Shown: positions 26,201 through 36,128 of the stretch, piece after piece | Layout of the letters: each line of letters starts with the position of its first letter | How positions within the stretch are numbered: position 1 is the stretch's first letter | Origin: Deltaproteobacteria bacterium | Lineage (GTDB): Bacteria > Desulfobacterota > Binatia > Bin18 | Reading direction: 5' to 3' | Length of the DNA: 49,205 nucleotides | NCBI GenBank assembly: GCA_016874775.1 | Contig: VGTJ01000015.1 | Span: 1-49,205, forward strand | Made by a program: the position numbers and the translations under genes | The notes under the pieces: model-generated | What the model saw: the letters and a program-made list of their open reading frames with translations, nothing else | Told to the model about the DNA's origin: nothing | Databases searched by the model: none

Positions 26201-27857
26201 GTGGATCGCTAAAGTGCGACACTCAACTCCTGGCGTTGGCTTGATCTCACCGCCACCGCATCATGACATCTATTCGATCGAGGATCTGGCGCAATTGATT
26301 CATGACCTCAAGAACGCCAATGATCAGGCTCGTATCAGTGTAAAACTGGTGTCTGAAGTCGGAGTCGGCACCATTGCTGCTGGTGTCGCCAAGGGTCATG
26401 CGGATGTCGTGCTCATTAGTGGACACGACGGCGGGACTGGTGCCTCACCGCAAACCAGCATCAAGCACGCAGGTTTACCGTGGGAACTGGGTGTTGCCGA
26501 AACCCATCAGACCCTGGTGCTGAATAATCTGCGCAGTCGCATTGTGGTTGAGACCGATGGACAGTTAAAAACCGGACGAGATGCGGTTATCGCAGCGTTG
26601 CTTGGCGCAGAAGAATTCGGTTTCGCAACCACAGGCCTCGTTGTTCTCGGCTGCATCATGATGCGCGTGTGTCATCTCGACACCTGCCCGGTTGGCGTCG
26701 CCACCCAGAATCCTGAGTTGCGTAAGAAGTTTACTGGTGATCCGTCGCATGTCGTAAACTTCATGTACATGATCGCGCAAGAGATGCGCGAGTACATGGC
26801 GCAGCTTGGCTTCCGCACAGTCAGCGAGGTGGTGGGACGTACGGACAAGCTCGCCATGCATCGCGCGGTTGACCACTGGAAAGCCAAGGGGTTGGACTAT
26901 TCAGCGATTCTTTATCAGCCTCAGGTTGGTCCAGAAGTTGGCCGTTACTGTCAGATTCTTCAGAATCACGGTCTCGATAAAGCGCTTGATAACCAAGTGT
27001 TACTCAAACTGGCGCAACCTGCACTTGAACGTCAGGAAAAGGTTGAGGCAACAGTACCGATTCGGAATATCAACCGGGTCGTCGGCACGCTGCTTGGTAG
27101 TGAAGTCACGCGCCGCTTTGGTCCGCATGGGTTACACGAGGATACGATTCATTTTCGTTTCCAAGGCTCGGCAGGACAGAGCTTTGGTGCGTTTATCCCA
27201 CGCGGTATGCGGCTGGATCTCGAAGGTGATGCCAACGACTACTGCGGCAAAGGGCTCTCTGGTGGCAAGATCGTCGCCTATCCACCAGCGGGATCGACCT
27301 TTGTCCCCGAGGATAACATCATCATCGGTAATGTGGCTTTTTATGGGGCAACCGGCGGTGAAGCGTACATCCGCGGCATGGCCGGCGAGCGCTTTGCGGT
27401 CCGCAACAGCGGGGCATGGGCAGTGGTTGAGGGTGTAGGTGACCACGGCTGCGAGTATATGACTGGAGGTCGCGTCGTCGTCCTGGGTAAAACTGGGCGT
27501 AACTTTGCCGCTGGCATGTCAGGTGGAGTCGCCTACGTACTTGACGAAGGTGGCACTTTCGCCAGCCACTGTAACCAGGAGACCGTCTTCCTCGAACGCA
27601 TGGAAGAATGGGATCTGCAAGAACTAGAGAAGCTCATCTGGAAGCATGTAGACCACACCAATAGTGACCGTGCGCGGCACATTTTGACATACTGGAACGA
27701 CTTCGCACCGAAGTTCGTGAAAGTCATGCCTAAAGACTACAAGCGCATGCTTGACGCCGTTCGTGAAGCCGAGCACCAAGGGCACCTGGGTGACGAAGCT
27801 GTTATGGCGGCATTTGAAGCGAACAAGAATGATGCCGCGCGGGTGAGTGGGAACTAG
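23265..27857 (+). CDS. gltB: Glutamate synthase (NADPH) large subunit
   Basis: 1530 residues, full length. With GltD it converts glutamine and 2-oxoglutarate to two glutamates. The type II glutamine amidotransferase domain starts at C22 (DACGMGF), exposed after removal of a 21-residue propeptide. The central domain and the FMN-binding synthase domain follow ([59 protein letters not shown]). The [3Fe-4S] cysteines are C1130, C1136 and C1141 ([15 protein letters not shown]). The C-terminal beta-helix domain is rich in Gly ([20 protein letters not shown]). AAGGGAGC precedes the start. gltD lies 584 bp downstream, separated by a toxin-antitoxin pair. Confidence 0.97.
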   Translation: MTQIGIPPKQGLYDPQHEHDACGMGFVVNIKGKKSHTIVDQALTVLAHLDHRGARGCEEATGDGAGILFQVPHTFFQHTCAALDIRLPEAGQYGVGMFFLPPDAEQRRSIEQRVETIVREEGQTVLGWRDVPVDNSQLGASAKACEPMIRQLFIGRTTTGTDPLDFERKLYVIRRRASREIRFGSMAGGQYFYAPSLSSRTIIYKGMLTPGQVSTFYRDLSDPLVESAIAIVHSRFSTNTFPSWERAHPYRYLIHNGEINTLRGNENWMHARQSMLSSPLFGDDLQKLFPIIQEDGSDSTKFDNCLEFLVLSGRSLPHAVMMMIPEPWENHESMSAENRAFYEYHSSLIEPWDGPASIGFTDGVRVGAVLDRNGLRPSRYYVTKDDLVVLASEVGVLEVAPEMVLEKRRLQPGRMLLVDTEKGRIISDEEIKQEIATALPYQEWVKNTVHFDELPTPKDTEPVHNHQATLQKQQAFGYNFEDLRINLGPMAQNGIQPIGSMGTDTPLAVLSDRPQLLYNYFKQLFAQVTNPPIDPIREELITSTTLTIGSEGNLVDPQPNSCHQLRLSTPILKNSEIEKLRKLDQPGIKAVTLPILFNPRAGQAGLEQAIAALYQAADKAIAGGATILILSDKGVDRTHAAIPALLASAGLHHHLIRNGMRTRVGLVLESGEPREVHHFCLLLGYGVQAFNPYMAYESLNDMIHEGMLDLSYYDAVKGYNKAVVKGVVKVMAKMGISTIKSYCGAQIFEAVGLGQELIDKYFTWTPSRIGGIGIDVITREAIQQHGKAFPEISLDGHTLEVQGQYQYRADGELHLFNPKTIHLLQKASRTNNYATFKEYSKLIDDQSERMATLRGLMDLKFAPTPIPLEEVESVEEIVKRFKTGAMSYGSISKEAHESLAIAMNRIGGKSNTGEGGEDPARYVLDTNGDSRNSAIKQVASGRFGVTSHYLTQAKEIQIKMAQGAKPGEGGELPGRKVYPWIAKVRHSTPGVGLISPPPHHDIYSIEDLAQLIHDLKNANDQARISVKLVSEVGVGTIAAGVAKGHADVVLISGHDGGTGASPQTSIKHAGLPWELGVAETHQTLVLNNLRSRIVVETDGQLKTGRDAVIAALLGAEEFGFATTGLVVLGCIMMRVCHLDTCPVGVATQNPELRKKFTGDPSHVVNFMYMIAQEMREYMAQLGFRTVSEVVGRTDKLAMHRAVDHWKAKGLDYSAILYQPQVGPEVGRYCQILQNHGLDKALDNQVLLKLAQPALERQEKVEATVPIRNINRVVGTLLGSEVTRRFGPHGLHEDTIHFRFQGSAGQSFGAFIPRGMRLDLEGDANDYCGKGLSGGKIVAYPPAGSTFVPEDNIIIGNVAFYGATGGEAYIRGMAGERFAVRNSGAWAVVEGVGDHGCEYMTGGRVVVLGKTGRNFAAGMSGGVAYVLDEGGTFASHCNQETVFLERMEEWDLQELEKLIWKHVDHTNSDRARHILTYWNDFAPKFVKVMPKDYKRMLDAVREAEHQGHLGDEAVMAAFEANKNDAARVSGN

Positions 27858-27862
27858 CTGGT

Positions 27863-28174
27863 GTGGACATTCTCACAAAGATCAAGCGGCTTGCTATTGC
27901 CAGGCGATTGCGCTTCACTTTCAAGGCAGATCTTGAACGTATAGGAGACGGGCTTACAGTTGAAGATATTGTCGAATCTCTGGTGAACGCGCCAGCAATT
28001 AACAAAACGCTCCGCTCACGGAGTCCAGGGCGAGTTCAGTAGCGAGAGAAACTCTATGGTATCGTCAGTCCCACCTATGATGGCATGCTTGTGTATACCA
28101 AAGGCACGATTCGTACAGTACAGGGCAATGAAGAATATTACTTGTTGATTTCCGCCAAGAGGGATGTGTTATGA
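27863..28174 (+). pseudogene. MqsR/DUF4258-like toxin gene interrupted by an in-frame amber codon
   Basis: The frame from GTG 27863 encodes ILTKIKRLAIARRLRFTFKA, DGLTVEDIVESLVNAPAINK and TLRSRSPGRVQ, then TAG at 28040-28042. It continues in the same frame as REKLYGIVSPTYDGMLVYTK and YYLLISAKRDVL to a TGA at 28172-28174. The two halves together match toxins that precede YgiT-type zinc-finger antitoxins. The stop overlaps the antitoxin start (ATGA). A single nonsense substitution (for example CAG/AAG/CGG to TAG) would explain it. The gene starts 5 bp after gltB, so it is probably transcribed with the glutamate synthase operon. Family naming is by resemblance only. Confidence 0.65.
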
Positions 28175-28386
28175 ACTCGCACTTGCGTGAGTGTCCAATT
28201 TGTGGGAGCCGGAAAATATTTCCAACGAAAAAAGATTTGGAGTTCGTCCGGCAGAACAAAAAAATCCGAATCCCTCAGGTTACCTGTGAGGTGTGTCCAG
28301 ATTGTGGCGAAATTATCACTGATTATGAAGCGAACCAGTACATCGATTCAGTCGTTTTCGGTCAGGAATACCGACGAGCATCTTGA
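28171..28386 (+). CDS. YgiT-type zinc-finger antitoxin (MqsA N-terminal-like)
   Basis: 71 residues with two zinc knuckles, CPICGS (8-13) and CEVCPDCGE (39-47), the hallmark of YgiT/MqsA N-terminal domains. The C-terminal helix (DYEANQYIDSVVFGQEYR) is short, without the HTH domain of full MqsA. It overlaps the upstream toxin remnant by 4 bp. With the toxin broken it may be a free-standing leftover, or it may still regulate the operon. Confidence 0.85.
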   Translation: MNSHLRECPICGSRKIFPTKKDLEFVRQNKKIRIPQVTCEVCPDCGEIITDYEANQYIDSVVFGQEYRRAS

Positions 28387-28441
28387 TTCTCGTTCGTGAA
28401 GAGCCTCCGCCTCAAAAGAACGACAAGGAGACAGAAGAGGA

Positions 28442-29926
28442 ATGGGTAAACCAACTGGCTTTATGGAATTTGGGCGCGAGTTGCCAGTCGATCGCTCACC
28501 GCTCGTGCGGCTCAAGGATTGGCAAGAGTTCCACGAGCATTTTCCAGAAAGCAAGCTTAAACAACAAGGCGCGCGCTGCATGGATTGCGGCATTCCGTTT
28601 TGCCACACCGGCCAACTCATCAGCGGTATGGCGTCTGGTTGTCCAATCAACAACTTGATCCCCGAGTGGAACGATCTCGTCTATCGTGGTTTGTGGAAAG
28701 AAGCGCTCGAACGGCTCCATAAAACCAACAACTTTCCAGAGTTTACCGGGCGCGTTTGCCCCGCTCCGTGTGAGGGATCGTGTGTCCTCGGCATGAACGA
28801 ACTGCCGGTGACAATTAAAAACATCGAATGTTCGATCATCGATAAAGGCTTCGCTGAAGGGTGGGTGAAACCTGAACCGCCAGAGAAACGCACTAGTAAG
28901 AAAGTTGCGGTAGTAGGGTCTGGTCCTGCCGGGCTGGCGTGTGCCGATCAACTCAATCATGCTGGCCACTTGGTGACCGTGTACGAACGAGCCGATCGGA
29001 TTGGCGGCTTGCTCATGTACGGCATTCCTAACATGAAGCTCGAAAAGCAGCTTGTTCAACGGCGACTCGACCTCATGGCTGCGGAAGGAGTAAAGTTCGT
29101 CACCAACGCAGATATTGGCCGCACGATGCCAGCCGAGCAATTACGACAGCAGTTCGACGCCGTTGTGTTGTGTACTGGCGCCACCAAGCCACGCGACCTA
29201 CCCATCGAAGGTCGCAACCTCAAAGGCATTCATTTCGCCATGGAGTTTCTCCACGCCAACACCAAGAGCTTACTCGACTCCGACCTCGCCGATGGCAAAT
29301 ATATTTCGGCAAAAGACAAGCATGTGATCGTCGTTGGCGGTGGAGACACCGGCACTGACTGTGTAGGCACCTCAATGCGTCACGGCTGTCAAAGTCTCAC
29401 CCAGTTAGAAATTCTCGCGCGTCCACCTGACAATCGTGCCGCAGATAACCCCTGGCCTGAATGGCCCAAGGTGTACAAACTTGATTACGGACAGGAAGAA
29501 GCGAAAGCCCGTTTTGGTGACGACCCCCGGGTTTACCTCACTACCGGAGAGAAATTTGTTGGTGATGCTAACGGCAATGTAAAAGAATTACACATCGTTG
29601 ATGTCACTTGGGGCAAAGATGCCAAAGGGATGTTTGGCCCACAGAGAGTTCCAGGATCAGAACGCGCCTTGAAGGCGGATCTCGTGCTTCTCGCCATGGG
29701 CTTCCTTGGTCCAGAAGATACCGTGTTGGAGCAACTCAACGTCAAACGCGATGCGCGCTCAAACGCTGCCGCCGAGCATGGCAAATTCGCTACCAGTGTC
29801 GAAGGGGTGTTTGCCGCAGGCGATTGTCGCCGCGGTCAGAGCCTGATTGTCTGGGCAATTAATGAAGGACGGGGTGCAGCCCGCGAGTGTGATCGCTTTT
29901 TGATGGGCGAAACCAATCTGCCGTAG
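28442..29926 (+). CDS. gltD: Glutamate synthase (NADPH) small subunit
   Basis: 494 residues. It is the flavoprotein that passes electrons from NADPH through FAD and Fe-S clusters to GltB. The N-terminal ferredoxin-like part has the [4Fe-4S] cysteines in CMDCGIPFC (about 41-49), GCPINN and [14 protein letters not shown] (about 100-113). The FAD-binding [13 protein letters not shown] is near 159-171 and the NADPH-binding [14 protein letters not shown] near 298-311. The C-terminal [19 protein letters not shown] closes the FAD site. GAAGAGGA precedes the start. It is read together with gltB, and the SAM decarboxylase gene starts 12 bp after its stop. Confidence 0.96.
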   Translation: MGKPTGFMEFGRELPVDRSPLVRLKDWQEFHEHFPESKLKQQGARCMDCGIPFCHTGQLISGMASGCPINNLIPEWNDLVYRGLWKEALERLHKTNNFPEFTGRVCPAPCEGSCVLGMNELPVTIKNIECSIIDKGFAEGWVKPEPPEKRTSKKVAVVGSGPAGLACADQLNHAGHLVTVYERADRIGGLLMYGIPNMKLEKQLVQRRLDLMAAEGVKFVTNADIGRTMPAEQLRQQFDAVVLCTGATKPRDLPIEGRNLKGIHFAMEFLHANTKSLLDSDLADGKYISAKDKHVIVVGGGDTGTDCVGTSMRHGCQSLTQLEILARPPDNRAADNPWPEWPKVYKLDYGQEEAKARFGDDPRVYLTTGEKFVGDANGNVKELHIVDVTWGKDAKGMFGPQRVPGSERALKADLVLLAMGFLGPEDTVLEQLNVKRDARSNAAAEHGKFATSVEGVFAAGDCRRGQSLIVWAINEGRGAARECDRFLMGETNLP

Positions 29927-29938
29927 AACAGCAGGGCA

Positions 29939-30289
29939 ATGACCGTTGGACAAGAATGGCTAGTAGACGCAATAGGATGTGCTCCTGAGCGATTGTGCGA
30001 CTTGAACACGCTTCAACAGGTTTGTGAACGCATCATCACTGAGCTTGATCTCCATGTCATTGGCGAAAGTGTTTGGCACCAATTCCCTTCACCTGGTGGC
30101 ATAACAGGTATCTATCTGCTCACTGAGTCGCACCTCACCTGCCATACCTACCCTGAAACTGGCATCGTGACGTTCAATCTCTATTGCTGTCGTCCGCGAC
30201 CGGAGTGGCGGTGGGTTGAAGAGCTTACTGCGACATTTGCTGCGCGTCAGGTTACGGCCCGAACCTTCATGCGGGGCGTTACAGATTAG
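29939..30289 (+). CDS. speD: S-adenosylmethionine decarboxylase (class 1B, prokaryotic)
   Basis: 116 residues, the size of the Thermotoga/Bacillus-type proenzyme. It makes decarboxylated SAM, the aminopropyl donor for spermidine synthesis. Autocleavage should occur before S64 in TESHLTCHTYPE, giving the pyruvoyl group. H69 and C84 match the catalytic His and Cys of the T. maritima enzyme (S63, H68, C83). Its start 12 bp downstream of gltD suggests shared transcription. It begins a polyamine-type cluster that includes an aminopropyltransferase at 32.8-34.3 kb. Confidence 0.9.
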   Translation: MTVGQEWLVDAIGCAPERLCDLNTLQQVCERIITELDLHVIGESVWHQFPSPGGITGIYLLTESHLTCHTYPETGIVTFNLYCCRPRPEWRWVEELTATFAARQVTARTFMRGVTD

Positions 30290-30396
30290 ATCGTTGTCGG
30301 AGACGCTTCACTTATTCCGGCTTACGGGAAGGCTCCTGATTTGCAGCCCTGTGTTCATTTCATATAGAGTAAGGCAGGAAGCGGTTGTGAGGGAGT

Positions 30397-32316
30397 ATGG
30401 TTCAGGCCTCCTGTCCAGGGTGCGGGTCATCAATAACATTCAAACTTGGGTCGTCGGTTGTTCTCGTCTGCGAATTCTGCCGTTCGGTAGTGGCACGTGG
30501 AGACCGCAATCCTGAAGACCTAGGGAAAGTTGCGTATCTCGTCGCCACCGATTCTCCTCTGGCGATCGGGTTACGAGGTCGCTATCAAGGTGAAGCCTTT
30601 GAATTGACTGGCCGAGTCCAATTCAGCCACGAAGCTGGTGGACTGTGGAACGAATGGTACGCTTCGTTTCCTAACGATCGTTGGGGCTGGTTGGCAGAAG
30701 CGCAGGGACGATTCTATCTGACTTTTCAGAAGCACCTCGCAGATCCTGACGCAATTGAATCATTTTCCAACCTCGCACTTGGAGCACTCGTCTTTGCCCT
30801 GTCTCCACCCACACCATTGACTGTTACAGAGAAAGGCATTGCTCACACGGTCAGTGCCGAAGGAGAAATCCCCTACCGGTTCATTCCTGGCGTTGAGCAT
30901 CAGTATGCCGACCTTTCTGGCCCTCACGGTGAGTTTGCGACGCTCGACTATAGTGAACACTTGCCATTGGCATTCGTCGGCCGTGAGGTAGACTTTGGTG
31001 AATTGGGGTTTCCCCGGACTGAAACCTCACGTGCAGCGACTCCTGTCGCGGCTCAGCAGCTCTCGTGTCCGAACTGTGGCAGCGCACTCTCTTTACGTGT
31101 TCCTGATCAGACTGAACGAGTCACCTGCCCAAGCTGTAGTTCATTGCTCGATATCAACCACGGCAACCTCAAATTCCTGCGCGCCCTCAGTCATACCGTC
31201 ACCCCAGTCATTCCGTTGGGTGCAGTCGGTCATTTCGACCATCACCCTCCGCTGACGGTGATTGGCTTCTTGCAACGAAGTGTCGAGTTCGATGGAGTTC
31301 GCTATTTCTGGGAAGAATACTTGCTCTATGCTCCGCGACTCGGGTTTCGCTGGCTGGTGCGCAGTGACGATCATTGGAATTTTGTCAGGCCGCTTCCCCC
31401 CGGCAAGGTAACGAACGAAGCCCAAAAGGCTCGCTATGAAAAGAAAAAGTTCAAACTCTTTCAAGGCGCACCAGCGCGGGTTGAGCACGTACTCGGCGAG
31501 TTTTATTGGCGGGTTGAGGTTGGTGAAACCGTCATGACGGCAGACTATGTGGCTCCCCCTTTTACGTTGTCTCGCGAGATCTCCGTGTCCACTCAATCTA
31601 GCGCCGGGGAGATCAATTGGTCGCTGGGAGAATATCTCTCACCACAAGTGATAGAGAAAGCCTTCAACCTTCGCGACTTGCCGCGCCCGTGGAAGATCGC
31701 ACCGAACCAACCGTATCCGCATTGGAAAGTCTATGAACATTGGTTGCAGTTCGCCCTCATGGCCTTGATCTTGGGTTTTCTCTTGCTTTTTCTTGGGGCC
31801 CAGCGGCTCGTCGTGCGACAGACCTATGAGCTTGATCCTCTCAAGGTGAGTGAAACTACGGCGATTCGATTCAGTGAGCCGTTCACTCTCCAGCCGCGAC
31901 AAAACGTGGAGATTACCGTAACCACATCATTAGAGAACTCCTGGCTTGATCTCGCCGGAGATCTCATCAATCAACAAACCGATGAAGCCCAAGGCTTCTC
32001 CCTTGCCCTTGAGTATTATCGCGGAATCGAAGATGGGGAGGCGTGGACCGAAGGAAGCCGGTCGTCAACCGTGTATCTCACTGCACCAGAGGCAGGAACG
32101 TATATCCTGGGGTTTGAGGCGCAATGGAACAAAAGCGAGTCTCAGCCGGTGACTTTTACCATAACCATCAAGCAGGGTGTTCCACGTCCGAAGCACCTCA
32201 TCCTCACCATCCTTGCACTTTCCCTGGTTCCACTCTTTGTCGCCTTGAGACACTATTATTTTGAAGTACAGCGCTGGAGTGACAGCATGTATAATCCGTA
32301 TGATTCCGCAGGCTAA
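30397..32316 (+). CDS. DUF4178 domain membrane protein with zinc ribbons
   Basis: 639 residues. An N-terminal zinc ribbon (ASCPGCGSSI, CEFCRS) is followed by a DUF4178 module at about 45-200 (IGLRGRYQGEAFELTGRVQF, LWNEWYASFPNDRWGWLAEA). A second ribbon lies near 223-247 (LSCPNCGSALSLR, TCPSCSSLL) with a second DUF4178 copy after it (VRYFWEEYLLYAPRLGFRWL). Transmembrane helices occur at about 453-470 and near 607-622 (LTILALSLVPLFVAL), flanking an extracytoplasmic beta-rich domain. DUF4178, DUF350, SpeD and spermidine-synthase-like genes recur together in many bacteria; their joint role is not established. Confidence 0.85.
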   Translation: MVQASCPGCGSSITFKLGSSVVLVCEFCRSVVARGDRNPEDLGKVAYLVATDSPLAIGLRGRYQGEAFELTGRVQFSHEAGGLWNEWYASFPNDRWGWLAEAQGRFYLTFQKHLADPDAIESFSNLALGALVFALSPPTPLTVTEKGIAHTVSAEGEIPYRFIPGVEHQYADLSGPHGEFATLDYSEHLPLAFVGREVDFGELGFPRTETSRAATPVAAQQLSCPNCGSALSLRVPDQTERVTCPSCSSLLDINHGNLKFLRALSHTVTPVIPLGAVGHFDHHPPLTVIGFLQRSVEFDGVRYFWEEYLLYAPRLGFRWLVRSDDHWNFVRPLPPGKVTNEAQKARYEKKKFKLFQGAPARVEHVLGEFYWRVEVGETVMTADYVAPPFTLSREISVSTQSSAGEINWSLGEYLSPQVIEKAFNLRDLPRPWKIAPNQPYPHWKVYEHWLQFALMALILGFLLLFLGAQRLVVRQTYELDPLKVSETTAIRFSEPFTLQPRQNVEITVTTSLENSWLDLAGDLINQQTDEAQGFSLALEYYRGIEDGEAWTEGSRSSTVYLTAPEAGTYILGFEAQWNKSESQPVTFTITIKQGVPRPKHLILTILALSLVPLFVALRHYYFEVQRWSDSMYNPYDSAG

Positions 32317-32336
32317 GGAAGAGAGAGGGAAGTGGG

Positions 32337-32519
32337 GTGTTGAGAAAATTTTATCTTGTCACCGGGGGAATGGTCCTCCTATATTATGGCTGGGTTGGAT
32401 TTACCGGCCAAGAATTTGGTAACCCTGAAAAGCAGCTAATCCCAGCAAGCGCACGACACTCGCCAGGAGGGTACCGGTCGTTCCATACCTGGCACTCTGG
32501 CTATCGAGGAGGCAAGTGA
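32337..32519 (+). CDS. Small membrane-associated protein of the DUF4178/DUF350 cluster
   Basis: 60 residues from GTG 32337 (TTG 32340 is an alternative), preceded by GAGAGGGAAGTGG. A short hydrophobic segment (FYLVTGGMVLLYYGWVGF) is followed by GQEFGNPEKQLIPASARHSP and a Gly/Tyr/His-rich tail (GGYRSFHTWHSGYRGGK). It overlaps the DUF350 start. Function unknown, but its position between DUF4178 and DUF350 genes argues that it is real. Confidence 0.65.
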   Translation: MLRKFYLVTGGMVLLYYGWVGFTGQEFGNPEKQLIPASARHSPGGYRSFHTWHSGYRGGK

Positions 32520-32746
32520 TGATGGAAGAGCAGTTCGATCATTTCATGACCCAGGTCATGAGTTCATTGATTTTTGCACTTATCGGCGTGATCGTCTTTG
32601 CTGTCGCGTTTTGGCTGATCGTGAGGATCTCGCCATTTTCAGTCCGCAAAGAGATTGAAGAAGATCAGAATGTGGCTCTCAGTATCGTCATCGCGTCGGT
32701 CATTATCGGCGTGGCATTGATCGTTTCAGCAGCGATTCATGGGTAA
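32519..32746 (+). CDS. DUF350 family membrane protein
   Basis: 75 residues. Three starts are possible (GTG 32516, ATG 32519, ATG 32522). ATG 32519 has AGGAGG 6 nt upstream. Two transmembrane helices lie at about 15-38 ([20 protein letters not shown]) and 52-73 ([19 protein letters not shown]), separated by a charged loop with EIEEDQNVA. This is the single DUF350 unit. It overlaps the preceding small gene. Confidence 0.85.
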   Translation: MMEEQFDHFMTQVMSSLIFALIGVIVFAVAFWLIVRISPFSVRKEIEEDQNVALSIVIASVIIGVALIVSAAIHG

Positions 32747-32814
32747 GGCACCTTCGCACGCTGCGCCCAACTATCCTTTTCATCAACGTCTTCATCATTG
32801 CCACCTGCGGGTTA

Positions 32815-34260
32815 GTGTATGAACTGCTCGCTGGCACCTTGGCCAGTTACGTTCTCGGCGACAGTGTCACGCAGTTTTCGCTGATCATCGGCATCTATCT
32901 CTTTGCTTTGGGTGTAGGTGCCTGGTTGTCACAGTTTATCGAGACTGGCCTTGCGCGCCGCTTTATTGAAATCGAACTCGGGGTTGCCCTCTTGGGAGGG
33001 TTATCCGCACCTTTACTATTCTTGAGCTTCGCCCGGCTCAGCTCTTTTCACCTTGTGTTATATGGATCGGTGTTCGTCATCGGGGTGCTTGTCGGGCTAG
33101 AACTTCCGCTGCTCATGCGTATTTTGAAAGACGTGCTCGACTTCAAAGATTTGGTCTCCCGCGTCTTGACCTTTGATTACATCGGCGCGTTGGTTGCCTC
33201 GCTGCTCTTTCCACTGTTTTGTGTTCCTCGGCTCGGTCTGGTGCGTACCTCCTTACTCTTTGGGCTGTTCAATGCGGCAGTCGGATTGTGGGCAACCTGG
33301 TACATGGAACCACTTCTCAAGGGCAGCTTGACCGGACTGCGTCTGCGAGCGGTTCTCGTAATAACAATTCTCACCGTCGGGATGATCAAAGCAAACACAT
33401 TGACAACATTGGCGGAAAGCGATCTCTTCGCCAATGAAGTCCTTTATGCACGTACCACTTCGTATCAACGCATCGTCCTCACCGGTGACAAGACCGGTTT
33501 TCAACTGTTCCTCAATGGTCACTTACAGTTCAATTCCCTCGATGAGTATCGCTATCATGAAGCACTCGTTCATCCAGCGATGGCGCTTGTACGTTCCCCG
33601 CGCCGAGCCTTGATTCTTGGCGGCGGAGACGGTTTAGCACTCCGTGAGATTCTCCATTATCCCTCGGTCGAGTCGGTAACGCTGGTCGATCTTGATCCAG
33701 GTATGACGACCCTCTCTCAGCATTTCCCACCTCTTGCCAAGCTTAATCATCAGTCTTTTTCTGATCCCCGCGTCCGAGTTGTGAATCAGGATGCGATGCT
33801 ATGGCTGGAAGACACGCAAGGCTTGTATGATGTCGCCATTGTCGACTTTCCTGACCCTGGTACTTTTGCGCTTGGTAAGCTCTATACCACACGGTTCTAC
33901 AAACTCTTGAAACAACGACTCGCCCCTGACGCCGCAGTGGGTATTCAATCGACCTCACCGCTCGTCGCGCGTACGGCATTCTGGTGTATCATTCGCACGA
34001 TGGAAGCTACGAGGTTTTTTGTCCGTCCCTACCATGTCGCAGTCCCTTCATTCGGGGTCTGGGGATTTGCGCTCGCCCAAACGGCTCCGTTCGAGCCACC
34101 AACCACTGCGCCCCCTGCCCTTCGCTTCCTGGACAACCAAACGATGGCGGCACTCTTTGTCCTGTCAGCCGACCTGGGTCCCGTCCCAGTAGAAATCAAT
34201 CGCTTGGATAATCAAGTGCTCGTACGCTATTACGATGCGGAGTGGCGAAAATATGAATGA
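32815..34260 (+). CDS. Membrane-anchored polyamine aminopropyltransferase (spermidine synthase-like)
   Basis: 481 residues from GTG 32815. An N-terminal multi-helix membrane domain (about 1-210) precedes a spermidine-synthase domain (about 220-460): [50 protein letters not shown] (dcSAM-binding GGGDG), DLDPGM and [12 protein letters not shown] (catalytic Asp). Coding similarity clearly extends upstream of 32815 in the same frame ([21 protein letters not shown]), back to about 32761. No ATG, GTG or TTG exists there in frame; only CTG 32761. An ATG at 32739 lies in another frame. The true start is therefore non-canonical or hidden by a small frameshift. It likely adds an aminopropyl group to an amine using the SpeD product. 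Confidence 0.85.
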   Translation: MYELLAGTLASYVLGDSVTQFSLIIGIYLFALGVGAWLSQFIETGLARRFIEIELGVALLGGLSAPLLFLSFARLSSFHLVLYGSVFVIGVLVGLELPLLMRILKDVLDFKDLVSRVLTFDYIGALVASLLFPLFCVPRLGLVRTSLLFGLFNAAVGLWATWYMEPLLKGSLTGLRLRAVLVITILTVGMIKANTLTTLAESDLFANEVLYARTTSYQRIVLTGDKTGFQLFLNGHLQFNSLDEYRYHEALVHPAMALVRSPRRALILGGGDGLALREILHYPSVESVTLVDLDPGMTTLSQHFPPLAKLNHQSFSDPRVRVVNQDAMLWLEDTQGLYDVAIVDFPDPGTFALGKLYTTRFYKLLKQRLAPDAAVGIQSTSPLVARTAFWCIIRTMEATRFFVRPYHVAVPSFGVWGFALAQTAPFEPPTTAPPALRFLDNQTMAALFVLSADLGPVPVEINRLDNQVLVRYYDAEWRKYE

Positions 34261-34338
34261 GAGGAATAACGCGTAATCCGTAAAACGTAACCGTTCCCTC
34301 TGTTCGTTGACGTTTGACACATTTACGTTTTGCTTCTT

Positions 34339-35964
34339 ATGTTCACTTTCACTCGTCGTGATGTTCTCGCTGCCTTCGTTGGACTACCGGCTGCGCTCGC
34401 TGCATGTCGATCACAGCCGCCACCACTTGCATTGGAAGGACGTATCATTGGGATGTCAGACGTGATCGGCCATCGTATTCGCGATGGCCTCAACCTCGCA
34501 GTCCCACCTGAGCGTTGGCACAATGTCGCCGTAGTTATTATCGGCGGAGGAGTCGCAGGACTCTCTGCGGCGTGGCAACTCCAGCGTGCTGGGGTTACGG
34601 ATTTCATCGTGCTTGAACTTGAACCACAACCAGGTGGGACTTCACGCAGCGAAACCTCTCCCCTCGTCCCGTACCCGTGGGGAGCGCACTACCTGCCGGT
34701 GCCACTGAAAGAAAACACGCAACTCGTGGCACTTCTTGATGAGATAGGGTTGCTTGAAGGCCGCACTCAAGATGGAGACCCCGTCGTCGCCGAACAGTAT
34801 TTGTACCGCGATCCCCAGGAACGTTTGTTCTATCGAGGTCGCTGGTACGAAGGGCTTTACTTACACGCAGGCGCTAGCGCAGAGGATCTTGCCCAGTTCG
34901 AGGCATTCACCACTGAAATCGATCGCTGGGTCGCCTGGCGGGATTCCCGTGGACGTCGCGCGTTCACCATCCCTGCAGCAACCTGTTCAGATGACGCCGA
35001 AGTCACCGCACTCGATCAAATCACTATGAGTGAATGGTTGAACCAGCATGGATGGCGATCCCCGCGCTTACGGTGGTTGGTCGATTACGGGTGCCGTGAC
35101 GACTTCGGCCTGACGGTCGAGCAAACCAGTGCGTGGGCAGGAATCTTCTATTTCGCGGCTCGTGTCAAAAGTCCGGGTGACGACGCACAACCACTCATGA
35201 CGTGGCCGGAAGGAAACGGACGTCTTGTGACATATTTGTCCAGCGCCCTGCGTTCCCAGGTACGACTGGGTCTTGCCGTGGCAGATATCAATCCAGTCGC
35301 GACGAACGGAAGGGAACATCTTGAAGTCAGAGCCTTTGATACACACACTCAGGCCCCGATCGGATTTCATGCAGATCGAGTAATCCTCACGACGCCGCAG
35401 ATGCTCTCACGTTATCTGATTCGGCCGTACCGCGATGATCCCCCAGCTCACCTACGAGAATTTTCGTACGGCTCATGTATGGTAGCAAATGTACTTCTGA
35501 CCCAACGCCCGGAAAGCCGAGGATTCCCGCTCGCATGGGACAATGTGCTTTACGACAGCCCCTCACTTGGGTATGTCGTAGCTACGCATCAACGTGGATT
35601 AGATCATGGGCCGACGGTGCTGACCTATTACTATCCATTCTGTGACACTGACCCGCAGCTGGCACGGGCAAAGTTCCTGGCTGTGGATTGGAGGACGTGC
35701 GCGGATATCGTCTTCACCGATCTACGTCGCCCGCACCCCTCACTGCATAAAGTTGCCCAACGCTTGGACGTGATGCGTTGGGGACACGCGATGATTCACC
35801 CACATCCAGATTTTGTTTGGAGTGAGGCGCGCCGCAGAGCTTCAGTCCCATTTCGCGGCATTCATTTTGCCAACACCGACCTCAGCGGAGTTGCGCTGTT
35901 TGAAGAGGCTTTCTATCACGGAGTGAGAGCAGCGGAAGAAGTGCTCAAAGAGAATGGAAAGTGA
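34339..35964 (+). CDS. Exported flavin amine oxidase-like protein (Tat/lipoprotein signal)
   Basis: 541 residues from ATG 34339 (MFTFTRRDVLAAF). It has a twin-arginine motif TRRDVLAAF and a lipobox-like LAAC at about 23-26, so it is probably exported folded with FAD and lipid-anchored. The FAD-binding fold begins near 76 (VVIIGGGVAGLSAAWQLQRAG), then LELEPQPGGTSRSE. The C-terminal FADTDLS-type closing motif appears as GIHFANTDLSGVALFEEAF. The family includes polyamine oxidases, fitting its place at the end of the polyamine-type cluster. Substrate unknown. The 78-bp spacer before it carries a CGTAAAACGTAACC repeat. Confidence 0.8.
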   Translation: MFTFTRRDVLAAFVGLPAALAACRSQPPPLALEGRIIGMSDVIGHRIRDGLNLAVPPERWHNVAVVIIGGGVAGLSAAWQLQRAGVTDFIVLELEPQPGGTSRSETSPLVPYPWGAHYLPVPLKENTQLVALLDEIGLLEGRTQDGDPVVAEQYLYRDPQERLFYRGRWYEGLYLHAGASAEDLAQFEAFTTEIDRWVAWRDSRGRRAFTIPAATCSDDAEVTALDQITMSEWLNQHGWRSPRLRWLVDYGCRDDFGLTVEQTSAWAGIFYFAARVKSPGDDAQPLMTWPEGNGRLVTYLSSALRSQVRLGLAVADINPVATNGREHLEVRAFDTHTQAPIGFHADRVILTTPQMLSRYLIRPYRDDPPAHLREFSYGSCMVANVLLTQRPESRGFPLAWDNVLYDSPSLGYVVATHQRGLDHGPTVLTYYYPFCDTDPQLARAKFLAVDWRTCADIVFTDLRRPHPSLHKVAQRLDVMRWGHAMIHPHPDFVWSEARRRASVPFRGIHFANTDLSGVALFEEAFYHGVRAAEEVLKENGK

Positions 35965-36128
35965 AGAGCAGAGCGTTCAGAGTAAAGAGGTAAGCATGGA
36001 TCATCTGTCACCCCTTGAACCCGGTGCCGATCAGGCACAGATGTAGCGATAGAAACGCCTCCCCGGAAGTTGACTTCACTGCTTATTACAGTTAGAAGCG
36101 AGCCAAAAAGCAGGAGGCTTGGTTTATC
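35965..36128. other. Intergenic leader of the oxidase-like operon
   Basis: No gene was seen. CAGGAGGCTTGG at 36111-36122 is the ribosome-binding site for the ATG at 36129. Confidence 0.3.

Noticed and set aside
28040-28042. TAG in the toxin as pyrrolysine
   Set aside because: No Pyl context, methylamine methyltransferase or PylS is visible; the position is a variable linker.
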